A stretch of 64,000 bases of DNA, taken from contig OX393577.1 in NCBI GenBank assembly GCA_947652605.1, forward strand, positions 66,798,108 through 66,862,107, given 5' to 3'. The DNA comes from Elmis aenea. Lineage: Eukaryota > Arthropoda > Insecta > Coleoptera > Elmidae. Below, piece after piece: positions 1 through 11,605 of the stretch. Each line of letters starts with the position of its first letter. The first letter of the stretch is position 1. The notes under the pieces are model-generated. The model was not told the origin of the DNA, did no database searches, and saw nothing but the letters and a program-made list of their open reading frames with translations. Made by a program: the position numbers and the translations under genes.

Positions 1-1483
1 TCCTGAATTTTTTCTCGATTTTTTCAGGAACTTTCAGCACATGTTTCTCGTGAAATATTTACTTTGGGTAAGTCTAGTTTGGACTTGATTTTTTTCTGTT
101 ACCATGATTACCTTTTTATATTATTTTAGTTGTTTTACAAATTGTTGTTTTGATTTAAGATTTGAAATAAAAACATCCCTATTTTGCAAGGAAAATTCAT
201 CAACTTTGCGAATACAAAATTAATTCAATTTCTTGTCTAATCTACGAGATATTTTCATGAATTTTAGTGATTTCTTGAATTTTCCTTCTATTAAATCTTC
301 ACGCGCTCGAAGTCAATACAACCATGCATTGAGAAACTACTATGGGGATAGTCAGGTTTAAAATTTTTTTTTTGTTGGTAATAATTTATAGCTTTTTTAG
401 GTGAAAACGAATTAAAAATTGATAAATGTAAATGTAAATACATTAATGCTGCTTAAAAGTTGCATCGTCAAAACACGGGCTAAATGTCGTACGTCTTAAA
501 ATGTGGAAACCTCACGTAGACGCTTCTATCTGGTTGCTTTACAACTTTAATACCCAACGCTCTTTGTTTTAAAATTCAAAATTTATACACCTTTCACTTA
601 ACTCCAATTCATGCACCTTTCACTTGTCTCCTAAAGTTCAGTAGAGCTTCACGAAGTGCAGTATTTTAAAACAGTGGATTTGTTATCAATTGCCTGCCTG
701 ACTGAGTACAAGCAACACGTTCCATTTGAGTTGAGGGAAGACAATGCACGTCGCTAAGCCAGTGTGCAACGTTTTTGATGTGACACCGACAGTCTCCGCT
801 GCAGCTCCGTATACATGTTGTGCATTAGCGTCCATGTAGTTGCTTCCACGAGATTTATCCCGAGATGAAATGGCAACTGTCAGTTTATTTATTAATTGTT
901 CGCGGTTATACAAATATGAAATGCAAACATGAAAGTCCGTCTCCTGATTAAACAAAGAGGGTGGCCTAATTGACTTAATTGGGGCTAAATTGACGCTGGC
1001 GGATTATTTGCTCTCCGATTGAAGTGTGGAGTGTTAGGTTCGTTTAGTCAATGTTATGTCCACATAACCAGAGCTTTTCCGATTTACTGAACGCGATATA
1101 AACGCCAACATTTAATTATTCACAAGTATATTTTCACGCTCTGTTTTAACGTATATCACAGTTCTTATCTCCCGGTTTTACTGTAGATTATCTGATACTG
1201 TATTTCAGTTGCTTTGATCACGTTTACACAGTACATAAATTAACGGATTTACTTCGGTTAGTTTGAAATTAACTTACCGAGTGTATTAGGGAATTTGCAT
1301 TCTGAATATATTGTTGCAATGCACACGTACGTACTATCGGAAGTTTAGTTGCATTTGCAATGTATCTATCGGTGGTTGATACAAAAATAACCATTTCTAT
1401 AAACTGAAAACACTAGCTTTTTAGTGGGCCTTAAACACAAGCTTTTAATTTTCACTTTATTTAGTTTCTATCAGTCATTTCTT
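1..1483. other. Low-copy stretch, no gene recognised
   Basis: AT-rich sequence without TE termini that I recognise. An 89-codon minus-strand open frame at 686-955 has no family resemblance I can name and no visible splice or promoter context, so I do not call it a gene. Confidence 0.5.
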
Positions 1484-2172
1484 TATGTTTTGGTTGGTAA
1501 AAAAAACGAAAACTATAATCGTTACAGCAGAGAACAAACGGCAAAACATCACTTTAAATGGGCTAAGGTTGGAACAGGTAGAAAGCTTAAAATATTTAGG
1601 AGTGATCATAGAGAAAAATGGAGGAATGGACAAGGAAATAAGCGAAAGGACAGGAAATGTGGGACGAATATTAAAAGTCCCAAAACGAACAAAAGTGGAG
1701 GTGGTCAAAAAGGTAGTAACTACGGCACTTTTATACGGAAGTGAAACGTGGACACTCACAAATAAATATAGTAGCAGAGTAAATGCAGCAGAAATGGGGT
1801 TTCTGAGAAAAATCCAAGGAAAAAACAAGAAAGATTGAATCAAAAATGAAACATATAGAGCACAATTAAAGATAAAATCAGTTGAAACAAAAATACAAGA
1901 AAGACAGCTAGGATGGTTGGGTCACATTTATAGAATAAAAGAAGGAAGGTTAATCAGAAAAGTCTATGAAGCAAGATCACAGGGAAAAAACAAAAGAGGC
2001 AGACCGAGAAAAATCTGGCAAAACAAAGTTAAAAATGCAGCAACGGATAGAAACATCAAATGGAAAGACTTAAAAAAGCTGGCACAAGACAGAAAAACGT
2101 GAAAAAAGTCAGCACAATACAACTTAACAGTCCTACGCCTAACAGTAGGACTTATGACTACATAAAAAAAAA
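1484..2172 (+). pseudogene. RTE-like LINE, RT C-terminal tail (family A, copy 1)
   Basis: This is the 3' part of a non-LTR retrotransposon ORF2. The conceptual protein shows the motif YLGVIIEKNGG, then LLYGSETWTLTN, then RQLGWLGHIYRIK, then GKNKRGRPRKIWQNKV. That order is typical of the region after the RT palm in RTE-type endonuclease-reverse transcriptases. The palm itself (YADD region) and the endonuclease are absent, so the copy is 5'-truncated. An in-frame stop lies at about 1836 and another at about 2100. Compared with copies near 19.8 kb and 63.5 kb, about a dozen residues are missing between the YLGVIIE block and KRTKVEVVKKVV. The 3' end runs into an ACTACATAAAA tail, matching the ACTAAATAAA tails of sister copies. 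The element is dead. Its superfamily is clear, the exact clade is inferred. Confidence 0.88.
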
Positions 2173-3484
2173 GATTTTCTTTGTATTACAGGCAATGGCA
2201 AAACTCTGTAATTTTGCAATCCCTAGCTAGATGGACAGAAGACAGTTATAGCAAAATACTACATAAAAATTGTGCTTATATTCAGTAAAATTACAAACTA
2301 TTGTTTGATTAAGCAATTTTTAACCCCAATGTGTGTGTACTGGCGAAAGAAACAATTTTTAGATCAAAACGCACGAGTTTAACTAAAGAATCGTCTATTG
2401 TGTTTCATTTCTACTCCGTCAGTCGTATAAATCTGTTTCAAATTTCACTTTACCTCGGTCGTAAACTATAATCCCCTCCGTACTAGAAATTAAAATTCGA
2501 AAAAAAACCTGCGAAATGCGGGGAATTTATTTACAAGCGTTGTTGAGTTTTTAATTAAGTCCAGGATAGCCATGAACGTGCTGACTCAAAATTAACGAGG
2601 GTGTCGATCGTAATGAAATATGACTGGAAATGCCAAACATTAATTTTAATTTAACTAATCGGTATTTATATTAAACACACGTAATATTTTTCTCGTAAAA
2701 TTGGTGAGCGCTTTTTAAGGTTAAGGTTTTATGTGATTCTTGAAACGTGGACTATTTTAATTGGTGAGTTAGCTACCTCATTAACAAATGTTTTTAATTT
2801 TCCCTTTGATAGTAATACAGGGGAACACAAAATATTTACTATTTGTTAGTTCCACATAAAACTGCAACGCTTTTAACTATAAGGCGCATGAAACATGAAA
2901 AATAAATTTTAAATTGATGCGACTGTTCGATTCGTGTTTAGCGCAAATTAAGTTAATCAAAATTAATTAAGGCCTGGCAAATTTATTCAAATACTTGCAA
3001 ATTACGAAATTGTTTTCAACTTTGCAAAACTGACTCAAAACATTTCAATTTGTTCTTGTTAAAATGGAAAGAAATGAACGATAAAATAACGTTTGGGTTG
3101 TATTGGTTTTAAGTTATAAGCCACAACACAGTTTATAGAAAAATCATATATATCAGGGAAAAAAAATAAAAAATTATGCATTATACTCATAAAATTAAGT
3201 TTATGAAGTTGAAGTAAAACAGTTCGGTTTCTTTTTTGAAGAAAGCGAATAGCAACGACTTTAAATTCGTCGATCATTGACCAAATTTCCCGATTTGGTC
3301 CTCTTGGGCTGACATCTATTTTCAGAGCTTAAAAGAGTTTCAAGAGGACAAAGATTTAGGGATGGTGATCGTCGCTGTAGGAATCTCGTTTGTAGACTAA
3401 ACAAGGGCAATTTTTCCCAAATGGTTAGAGTTTATTTATATATAATCTATTTCCTTTTTACACATAGGGTGTAAGGGTAGACTT
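2173..3484. other. Low-copy stretch, no gene recognised
   Basis: I see no element ends and no coherent coding frame. The minus-strand open frame at 3059-3277 is low-complexity and unconvincing. Confidence 0.5.
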
Positions 3485-4308
3485 TTATCATACATCTAAA
3501 ATTATTTATTTATAACATTATTCCATTCCTTTTTATTATGTGCTAGATTCTTTGATTCTACCCTACTTTTATCTTTATTCTTTAGGATTTTTCCAATTAA
3601 GTTGTCCCAAGTTTCCTTTGGTCTTCCTCTTTTTCTTTTACCTGGCATTTTACTTTCCCATATTCTTTTAACTGGTATTGAGCTGTCCAATCTTTGTAAG
3701 TGTCCCCGCCACCCAAGTTGTCTTTGTTGTATGAACTCTTCTATGGATTCTATCTTTAACTCTTCACTTATTTGGACATTTTTAATTACATCTTTTTTTT
3801 TACTCCTTCCCCCTTCTTAAGTATTTTTCATCTCGGCTGCTCTAATTTTACTCTTGTCTTTTTTGATAATAGGTACCCATGTTTCGCAGCCATTTGTGAG
3901 AATTGGTCTGTAGATTGATTTATATACTTTCATTTTTGTTTCTTTTGGGATTTATCTTTTGTTTATGAGTCCTTCACTCAGTGCATAATATACTCTATTA
4001 GCCTTTTGTATTCTATTATTCAGTTCAATGTCTTGTTTTCCTGTTTCTTCCAACATAATGCCCAAGTATTGAAAGATGCTGGCTTGTTCTATTAGTTCTC
4101 CATCCACTCTAATTTGTATTACATCTTTTTCGTTTGATACTATCATGATTTTAGTTTTATTGTTGTCCACTTCCATTCCATTTTCTGTTAATACTTGGTT
4201 CCAGATATTCAAGTTTTCTTCTAGGTCCCTTTGACTTCCTGCTATGATAGCTATATCATCTGTGAAGGCGTATTCTGATATATTAATACGTTCTAGTTGT
4301 CTGTATCA
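3485..4308 (-). pseudogene. RTE-like LINE RT, palm and C-terminal part (family H)
   Basis: Read on the minus strand, this holds the RT catalytic-loop region (AFTDDIAII at about 4246-4269, a variant of FADD), followed by LTENGMEVDNNKTKIM, YLGIMLEETGKQDIELNNRI, an ILTNGCETWVPI block, RQLGWRGHLQRL and a basic KRKRGRPKETW tail. It ends near 3502 with KEWNNVINK. These blocks follow the usual order of an RTE-type ORF2 C-terminus. The frame is broken by stops and shifts. The upstream RT part of the same copy lies at 6129-6330, on the other side of the palindromic insertion at 4313-6124. Before that insertion the two parts were adjacent, although a one-base frame difference remains across the junction. 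Confidence 0.85.
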
Positions 4309-4436
4309 TATACAGGGTGCGCCATTAGTGCGATAAAGTCCATTATTGCCCTTAATGTCAACTTAATAAAAAAAAGTTTTTCATGAAACTTATAGTATTT
4401 CTACACGTGCATGTTTTAAAATTAGTTTCAAGTATA

Positions 4437-4496
4437 CAGGGTGTTTCATAAAAGTGGGGCGTCACTAAAGGTATTTTTTTTAAATTGAACACCCAG
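4437..4496. repeat. 60-bp CAGGGTG mini-palindrome inside left arm
   Basis: The unit starts CAGGGTGTTTCATAAAAGTG and ends TTGAACACCCAG. Its mirror image lies at 5941-6000. It has the same length and layout as the free-standing unit at 28561-28620. Confidence 0.7.
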
Positions 4497-4735
4497 TATA
4501 TTTTTGCATAATCGAATTCAGCAAGAAAATCTCCATATGACGGTATTTTGTTTTTTTCATTTTTTTGCGACGTTGCCAATTTATCTCAAAAAATCTTTGA
4601 ATTTCCAGAAAAACAGGGTACAATACTTGTCAAGAGCACAACGTTATGAGTAATAATTGGCAAATGATATTTTGCACATACAAAGTCAAAAGGTGTAGTC
4701 ACAGTCTAAATACATCAAAATTAATTTATATTATA

Positions 4736-4813
4736 CAGGGTGTTTCTTATAGATGTGCCAACTTCCCAATTTTCAAACATCAATAACTTTATTTTTTCAA
4801 ACGGAACACCCTG
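4736..4813. repeat. 78-bp CAGGGTG mini-element inside left arm
   Basis: The unit runs from CAGGGTGTTTCTTATAGATG to GGAACACCCTG and is mirrored at 5624-5701. A diverged relative of 79 bp occurs at 18772-18850. Confidence 0.7.
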
Positions 4814-6128
4814 TATATTATTACGCCATTTTGTTGCATTTTTGTTTTTCTTCAACTTTTCTTAATACTTACCTATACCTAAAATGAATATTTTCTGAGA
4901 TATTTACATTTTACTTATTCTTATAAGCGTTGTGTAGGAATTTCCTAGTTTTCTCGGAGTAGGCCCCGACTTTGACAATAGAAACAATAATTTCTGTAGT
5001 AACAAATGTCAGAGTAAATTGCTGTCAATTGTTAAAACATAAATAAATGAGTATAACATATGCAATATGAATTTTCCAAAAAAAGAATTGATTGATACGG
5101 TCTATGTTGAGGGTGGCGTATTTTCGATGCCCATACAGGGGGGGTATCTCGTTAATTTTCAAAGATTAAAAAATAACTATATTTCGAAAATTAAAAAAGA
5201 TATCAAAAATCTGTTTACGACAATAAATTCCTCTCGAAAAAAGAAATCGAGATTATGTACTTAGTTTTTTTAAATCTCTGATAACCGAGATACCCCCCCT
5301 GTATGGGCATCGAAAATACGCCACCCTCAACATAGACCGTATGAATCAATTCTTTTTTTGGAAAATTCATATTGCATATGTTATACTCATTTATTTATGT
5401 TTTAACAATTGACAGCAATTTACTCTGACATTTGTTACTACAGAAATTATTGTTTCTATTGTCAAAGTCGGGGCCTACTCCGAGAAAACTAGGAAATTTC
5501 TACACAACGCTTATAAGAATAAGTAAAATGTAAATATCTCAGAAAATATTCATTTTAGGTATAGGTAAGTATTAAGAAAAGTTGAAGAAAAACAAAAATG
5601 CAACAAAATGACCTAATAATATACAGGGTGTTCCATTTGAAAAAATTAAGTTATTGATGTTTGAAAATTGGGAAGTTGGCACATCTATAAGAAACACCCT
5701 GTATAATATAAATTAATTTTGATGTATTTAGACTATGACTACACCTTTTGACTTTGTATGTGCAAAATATCATTTGCCAATTATTACTCTTAACGTTGTG
5801 CTCTTGACAAGTATTGTACCCTGTTTTTCTGGAAATTCAAAGATTTTTTAAGATAAATTGGCAACGTCGCAAAAAAATGAAAAAAACAAAATACCGTCAT
5901 ATGGAGATTTTCTTGCTGAATTCGATTATGCAAAAATATACTGGGTGTTCAATTTAAAAAAAATACCTTTAGTGACGCCCCACTTTTATGAAACACCCTG
6001 TATACTTGAAACTAATTTTAAAACATGCACGTGTAGAAATACTATAAGTTTCATTAAAAACTTTTTTTTATTAAGTTGACATTAAGGGCAATAATGGACT
6101 TTATCGCACTAATGGCGCACCCTGTATA

Positions 6129-6330
6129 GATGGGTTTTGTTCTCTGTTTTGTTTCTCTACTTAGTTCATCCATATAAGTAATAAATAGCAATGGGCTCAA
6201 GCTTCCTCCTTGTCTCTCTCCTTTTCGTGTTGTAAAATCCTCCGACTTCATGTTCTTACGTATTATACCGTTTCTGGTTTCTTTGTATAGGCATTTAGTG
6301 ACTGATTAGTTTGCTGCTAACATTTCTTTT
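6129..6330 (-). pseudogene. RTE-like LINE RT fragment, upstream half of family H copy
   Basis: The minus-strand translation contains KCLYKETRNGIIRKNM and then ERQGGSLSPLLFITYMDEL. The second is the RT motif usually written G.RQG..LSPLLF. It precedes the FTDD loop found at about 4246-4269, so the palindrome at 4313-6124 sits between two conserved RT blocks. The open frame at 6054-6251 continues into the palindrome by chance. This fragment abuts a jockey-type 3' end at about 6332. Confidence 0.83.
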
Positions 6331-6331
6331 T

Positions 6332-6775
6332 TGTAGAGTTTATTATTATTATTGCCGCGGAGGTGGTCTCCTTTTCGGGTTTCTTTACTGCAACCTGTTG
6401 GTCTATTGTACTCTTTTATAATAAAGCCCATATAGAAGCCCTGTGTTTTTGAAAAACTCCACGATTTTCTTTGTGTTCTTTTTTTATTCTTCATGGTTGC
6501 TAGTTGGTTTTTTCCATCCCGAAAAATCTACGCTGATAGGTTGTGAATCCTTTGCACAAGCATAGTATGCGAAGAGGAGTTTCATCTTCTGCACCACATT
6601 CTCTGCATATATCGTTCTCTGAGAGCCCACCCCACTGTGTAGAAGTGTTTATTTAGCTGACAGTATCCTGTGATGAGTTCTGTGGCTGCTCTGATTTCTA
6701 CTCTGCTCATCCTGAGCATTACTTTTGTTTTTTCCTCAGATACATTAGACACGATGGTAACCCTATAAATGTTGT
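6332..6775 (-). pseudogene. Jockey-type LINE 3' end with zinc-knuckle tail
   Basis: The minus-strand translation shows TELITGYCQLNKHFYTVGW followed by ICRECGAEDETP and LRILCLCKGF. This matches the C-terminal region of jockey, CR1 or R1-like ORF2 proteins, where an RNase H-derived segment is followed by a Cys-rich knuckle. The 3' untranslated part ends in an (AAT)n run at about 6340-6355, the usual kind of simple-repeat tail, directly against the family H RT fragment. Frameshifts are present and the rest of the element is missing. The superfamily is inferred from motif order only. Confidence 0.75.
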
Positions 6776-7663
6776 ATTAACTGCATAAGTTGAAGGGTGA
6801 TTGTCTTGAATAAAACAATATTACAGCAGATTTGTAGTTTCTCTTTACGCTAGACCAGAGCTTTATCGATATCTCCTCGTACTTAAATAAATCATCGAAA
6901 TACCAGAAGTGTTTAAATCTAAAGGGGGTGCGCGAAGATCGTCCGATTAAAACTTTGTACTTCGCTGCGTTGTTTCTAATGCATGTACGCAACATTACAA
7001 AGAAACAAAATTCCGGCGTACCAACATAAATACACGCATTTTTGTGTCAAATTGTTACGACGCAAGAATAATAAATTGAAAACAGTAAGCCCTTAGTTAA
7101 GACCGGTATTTTTATGAGTAATTAACATAAAAAGTCATTGCGAAAAACGGTAACGTGACTGTTAAGTATCGTGTTAGGCAGTCATAAATAACACAGTCAT
7201 TCCGTTTGAGTCCCACACCATAAATTTGAGCGATAAACGAAAGCATGTTTAATATATCGCCATATTTATTTCTTAAATTCACGAATGAGTTCTCCGGCTA
7301 TAAATGCGCCCGGTTTTATTAATGTCCCAGCGCGTGGCCATTATTAATAGCGATTCGATTATTACGATAGCGTAGTGGCGGGTCAGGTCTGTCCCCCAAA
7401 AGAATAATTGCGATGTTTTGCGTAGGATAAGCTCCTGTTAAACCATTCGCATACGTAATATTTGACCGCAGGATAATTTTTATCGCTGCCTTAACGATTT
7501 TCAGGAAGCTAAGACACGAAATGTTTTAACTAGGCGACATTATGTGTAGAGCAGGGGCCAAAATAACATGTCATTAGTATGGGCAACCTTGTCCAACCCA
7601 GGCTACCATTTTTAATCTCTTGTTTCACAAAAGATTAACTATTCAATTATAGTTATATGAATA
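6776..7663. other. Low-copy stretch, no gene recognised
   Basis: No repeat ends or coding signal seen. Local composition is less AT-rich than the neighbours around 7250-7500. Confidence 0.45.
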
Positions 7664-7964
7664 CAGGGTGTTACTTAAATATTGCGAAAAAAATCGAAAA
7701 TCAAAGGGGTCTTTTGTATAAAAATTTTATCTTCGACGTCTCCTTTCGGTGTTACACCCCCCTAAAGGGGAGCGGTAAAATTAGGTTTTTATTTTATTTC
7801 TCAAATTTGGATAAATGTAGGAGAATGATATTTGTTAGATGTTTTATACTCATTAAAAGGTTTCCATAGTAATATTTTTAATCGTTTCCCTCCTTCACAG
7901 GGGACTAAAAATGCAACTCCTATTGGTTTTTTAATCAGAACTTTTTGGTGGGTTGAAATTATTG
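7664..7964. mobile_element. Truncated foldback element, one arm
   Basis: It begins CAGGGTGTTACTTAAATATT and shares a long stretch with the left arm of the element at 32886-33627. Shared words include GTCTCCTTTCGG.GTTACACC and CCCCCTAAAG.GGAGCGGTAAA. The second arm is missing. The copy stops against the 146-bp module that starts at 7965. Confidence 0.75.
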
Positions 7965-8110
7965 CTGTATAGTGTCAGTTCCGTTTTATTTTGCTGTTAA
8001 AATTAACAATTTGGACAAAGACTCTAGAAGTCTATAACATGAGGGTTGAAACCGCGTTGAAGCAGGTTTCATCCGCCTTTATTGGAGACATTTTCAGGGT
8101 TTGGTATTTC
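7965..8110 (+). repeat. 146-bp dispersed module, copy 1
   Basis: It starts CTGTATAGTGTCAGTTCCG and ends TCAGGGTTTGGTATTTC. It is nearly identical to 17170-17315. Both copies sit at the edge of CAGGGTG-type foldback sequence. Confidence 0.8.
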
Positions 8111-11094
8111 TGTTAAAAATAATTTATCATATAAAAATTTTATTTGGCAAAAAATACGCCATTAAAGTATAGTTTAAAAGTTGAAAAGTGTCTGAAAATA
8201 CTTACAACTTGGAAAGTTTTTAAACAATTCCCAATTTTTTTCTAAATTTTCAAACCGTCTCTGAAGCAATTTATATTTATTTGACTTTTGTTCCAACCTG
8301 ATGGCTATAAACATACGTTTTTCGCTTGGTCGTTTCATTGTTCGGTATATTCCTTATTCACTGTCCCTCGTAAATGCTTTTATGCTGTTAGCATGAAGCT
8401 GATGTGTAGTGAATGTCGGTATGGACCACGAACATAATCTAGGAAGTCACAAAAGAAGATTTATTAGCGTCCCACAGTCAAGTAATTGCCATTTAATACT
8501 TAAGGGTCTCTAGGTATTCGACCGCCAACCCTTACATCCATTTCCGTCGGTTACATTTCGAGCATTATTTCAATTACATCTCCCTCATTGTAAACATAAA
8601 CGAAATTATTTTAATAAAGGGCTCTTTACGGTTTTTATGTGAAATACTTTTTAGTACGTTCGGTTTTGTTCTTTTAACGGAACTGTGTTTTACAAGTACA
8701 TAACCGGAATTTAACTATGCAGTTTCTATAAAATTATGTGTACCATTCCTGTACCCCGTGGGCTTGTTCGATGGAGTACATCGTATGGCAATTTAGTTTA
8801 TTCTATATTTCCTGTTTGAGAAGTATAACTGTATTTTAATCCGCCTATTTTTATACAGCCGTTACTTTTATTTATGCCATTTTTGTGTAGTGATGCAGGA
8901 ATATACATGGACCAGTATTTATTAATTTTTGCACTAGTGTACCAAAAAGTCTGCATAGAGTTTGTAAATTGGGAATTAAATCGCTAGTATCTCGTCAACC
9001 ATTCTAATAAATATAATTTTGAGATTGCTAAAATGACGTTTAAAATTCTAAATTTACACTAACTGTCTAGATGACATTAAGCACCTGTCAGTTTGTTATT
9101 ATTGACTTAGCAACCACACTCAGTTCTTAGCAGTCTTCATGTTAGTTACAAAAGTTGCGATAATTTTTTTTTCTTTAGAATAAATCAAGTAGAAAATGTT
9201 ATTACGTAAAATAAATAATATGTACCCAGAAATAATTGAAAAAAACTTAATAAATACTAATCGGTTAAGCTCATATAATTAAAACTGTTTAAAGTAAAAA
9301 TGAAATCATTTAAAAAAACTCACGTGTTTGAACACCGCATAAATAATGGACAATTTACCTGAAACAAAAAAAGGCATTTAGTATATACATTTATATCAAC
9401 ATTTATCAATGTAAATAAGAAACACTTAAATTTCATAATTACATAAACATTACTAGTTATGTACTTAAAAATCAAATCAAATATCGTAGATTAAGTTTCT
9501 TTTAATGGAATATTACATAACAAGAGTTGTAAGAAGCATTTTGCGTAATTGCTTTACAACTCGTGTTATGTAGCTTACTTTTTCTACGATCACATATAAC
9601 CTACGATTTTTCCGGCTTTTTGGCTAAAATTCTGAGGTTCTAAATAAAAATAAATTATGACAAAAAGTGATACCCAAGCCACTTACTTAAAGTTTTAGCA
9701 AAATTCTTTAATATCTTGTAATACTACAAATAAACCTGTTATGTTCTAAATTCTACAGTTTGCATCTATCATAACTTAACATAGTTTTAGCAAGAGATCC
9801 TTAGCAAAAGGATGAAGTGCTTTTTAATTAAACTATTTACATAAACTGTATTTGCTGGTTTATTTAAATTTCATAGCAATACTCAGTGTTATTTTCCAAG
9901 TTATTACTTACAAATCGTTCTTCGATACGCACCTGCTCGTTCGAGAAATGATGAATAATATTGCAGTGTCGTTTTCAGAGCAAAGCTTCATACAAATGGA
10001 GTTACATTTTCAATAAAACTGAGCCCATAAATATAAGTCAATATTAAAAAGAGCCTAAGAGACCGTATCTTGATGTATTTTCGAAGCGGAAATGTTTTTC
10101 AATATTGAGTACGTTCGGTTGGATGGTTTTTATTCATGAGATGTGAGGTGGCCCCGCGTTGACAGCGACGGTAACCCGATCTTCTGGGGCCTATGAAAAC
10201 CTAACAAATCCTTATCAAGACAAACATCTCGTTCCTAATTCGTTCGTTTTCATGCAACCTTAAACGTTCTTGTGACACAAATTACACGTTATTGTCCCTA
10301 CGGCAGCGCTACGGTGTCCCGTTTCAACAGATGTAGAAACGTCGACGACAATCGTATTCACGGACCGATTTAATCCCCGGTATTGTCAACAAATGTCTCA
10401 CAATGGATACCACTTATGCAATTGTGCGGACCCACCCAGCGATTTTGCCATTGGCAGGTAATAATCGTGGTACCGCATTTTGTATTTGTTGTGACATTTG
10501 TGAGGAACTAGCGAACCCCACTGCGTTTGCTAAAGATTATAGGGAGTAATGCAGCTACAATTGACGAGTGAATGAATACATTCGAGTACAGGAAGGACGC
10601 AAAAAAGCGGATATACTAAATGGCATGTTGTGACTTGGACCTTTGTTGGACAATTTGTTCAGTTTTGGTCCAAGCGACAAGACAGTTTACGTAACGCATA
10701 ATGGCCACTTCAGAAAACAGCTAAAAATATTATTTATAGCTATTTAAAATTTCAAAAATTTGCGAAATGTAAGTTATACTTATACTCTTAGGTACAACTT
10801 TTTTGGTCAAAAATTTAAAACTTTATTAATTGGTTTTATCGTTTGTACAGATGCTAAACAACACATAAGCAATGCGTACCCGACTATGTATCAACCAGAA
10901 AGCGATAAAAAATATTTTTGAAATCTTTTGGCCGAGTATACCATTGGAATTACGGTTGACAACATTTTTAAAATTTTGCGATTTGCTTTATAATTAAATT
11001 TTGTTTAAATCCCTTTAAAAATTTCCGAAATTTGTCTAGTGTATAACCTTACAACTATTTTTGCCAAAAATGTAAGAAAAATATCGGAATAGCT
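8111..11094. other. Low-copy stretch with one hairpin, no gene recognised
   Basis: No coding frame with recognisable motifs. A hairpin lies at 9515-9571 (listed separately). The part at about 10120-10560 is richer in GC and CpG than its surroundings. A weak direct similarity of about 60 bp links about 10755 and about 11018. Confidence 0.45.
9515..9571. repeat. Hairpin, 18-bp stem
   Basis: The arm ACATAACAAGAGTTGTAA (9515-9532) is complementary at 17 of 18 positions to 9554-9571, with a 21-nt loop. No protein or known element is attached. It could be a MITE relic or a transcribed hairpin. Confidence 0.6.
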
Positions 11095-11605
11095 TCTTTT
11101 TCTTCTTAATCGGGTCCTCTTGTATCTTTCGGGGTCGAGGTATTTCTCCTAGTTCGTGATTATGTTTCTCCAACCCTGTCTATCATTGGTTAACTCTCCA
11201 GTCGACTCCTTTTTCTTCTGGTCTATGTCTCACTTCGTTTTCTCCTTTTGTTGTTGGTCTTCCTCTACTTCTTTTTTCCTCATCTTCATTTTCCATTCCA
11301 TTTTTGTATACCTCTTTCTGACACGCTTAGTCCCAGCCAACTTGATTGGTTTGTCTCATCTTTATCATTATGTATTTCACTGCTAGGGTTTTTCTGATTT
11401 TATCGTTGCTAATCTTATCACTTAGTCTAGCTAGAGCGTTCCCTTCTTCTCAAAAATCTCATCTCCTTAGATCATCTTCTTACTTATTAGGCATTTGTTA
11501 GTGACTAATATGTTATTCGGATGTTTTTCCAATTTACCGTTCTCTGCAATTGTTGTTCCTAAATATTTAAAATTTAATACCTCCTATCCTTTCTTGATCG
11601 AGCAT
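11095..11605 (-). pseudogene. LINE RT C-terminal tail (family B, copy 1)
   Basis: On the minus strand a broken frame shows a KFKYLGTTIAENGKLE-like block, then DKISNDKIRK, then a basic RSRGRPTTKGENEVRH stretch, then ELTNDRQGWRNIITN and finally YLDPERYKRTRLRR. The last block is shared with family B copies at 25757, 49560 and 60405. It is the C-terminus of a non-LTR RT of a family separate from A. Multiple stops and frameshifts make it non-functional. Confidence 0.78.

Larger units (their letters stand above)
4313..6124. mobile_element. Large foldback (palindromic) element inserted in a LINE
   Basis: The element starts CAGGGTGCGCCATTAGTG and ends with the reverse complement. It is flanked by TATA on both sides (4309-4312 and 6125-6128), so the target duplication is TA or TATA. 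The two arms are about 840 bp each (about 4313-5155 and 5283-6124) and nearly identical. The same 73-codon frame appears on opposite strands at 4358-4579 and 5858-6079 with one residue changed. A roughly 130-bp non-palindromic centre separates the arms. No transposase is encoded. It interrupts a minus-strand LINE RT (3485-4308 plus 6129-6330). Each arm contains two smaller units that themselves begin and end with CAGGGTG-like words. Confidence 0.9.

Noticed and set aside
686..955. 89-codon minus-strand frame
   Set aside because: No recognisable domain, no neighbouring exon, length within chance for the region.
1475..1843. 122-codon minus-strand frame opposite the first LINE tail
   Set aside because: Antisense of the A-rich RT coding strand, which carries the real motifs.
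4358..6079. Two identical-looking 73-codon frames on opposite strands
   Set aside because: They are the same arm sequence read from each side of the palindrome, not a duplicated gene.
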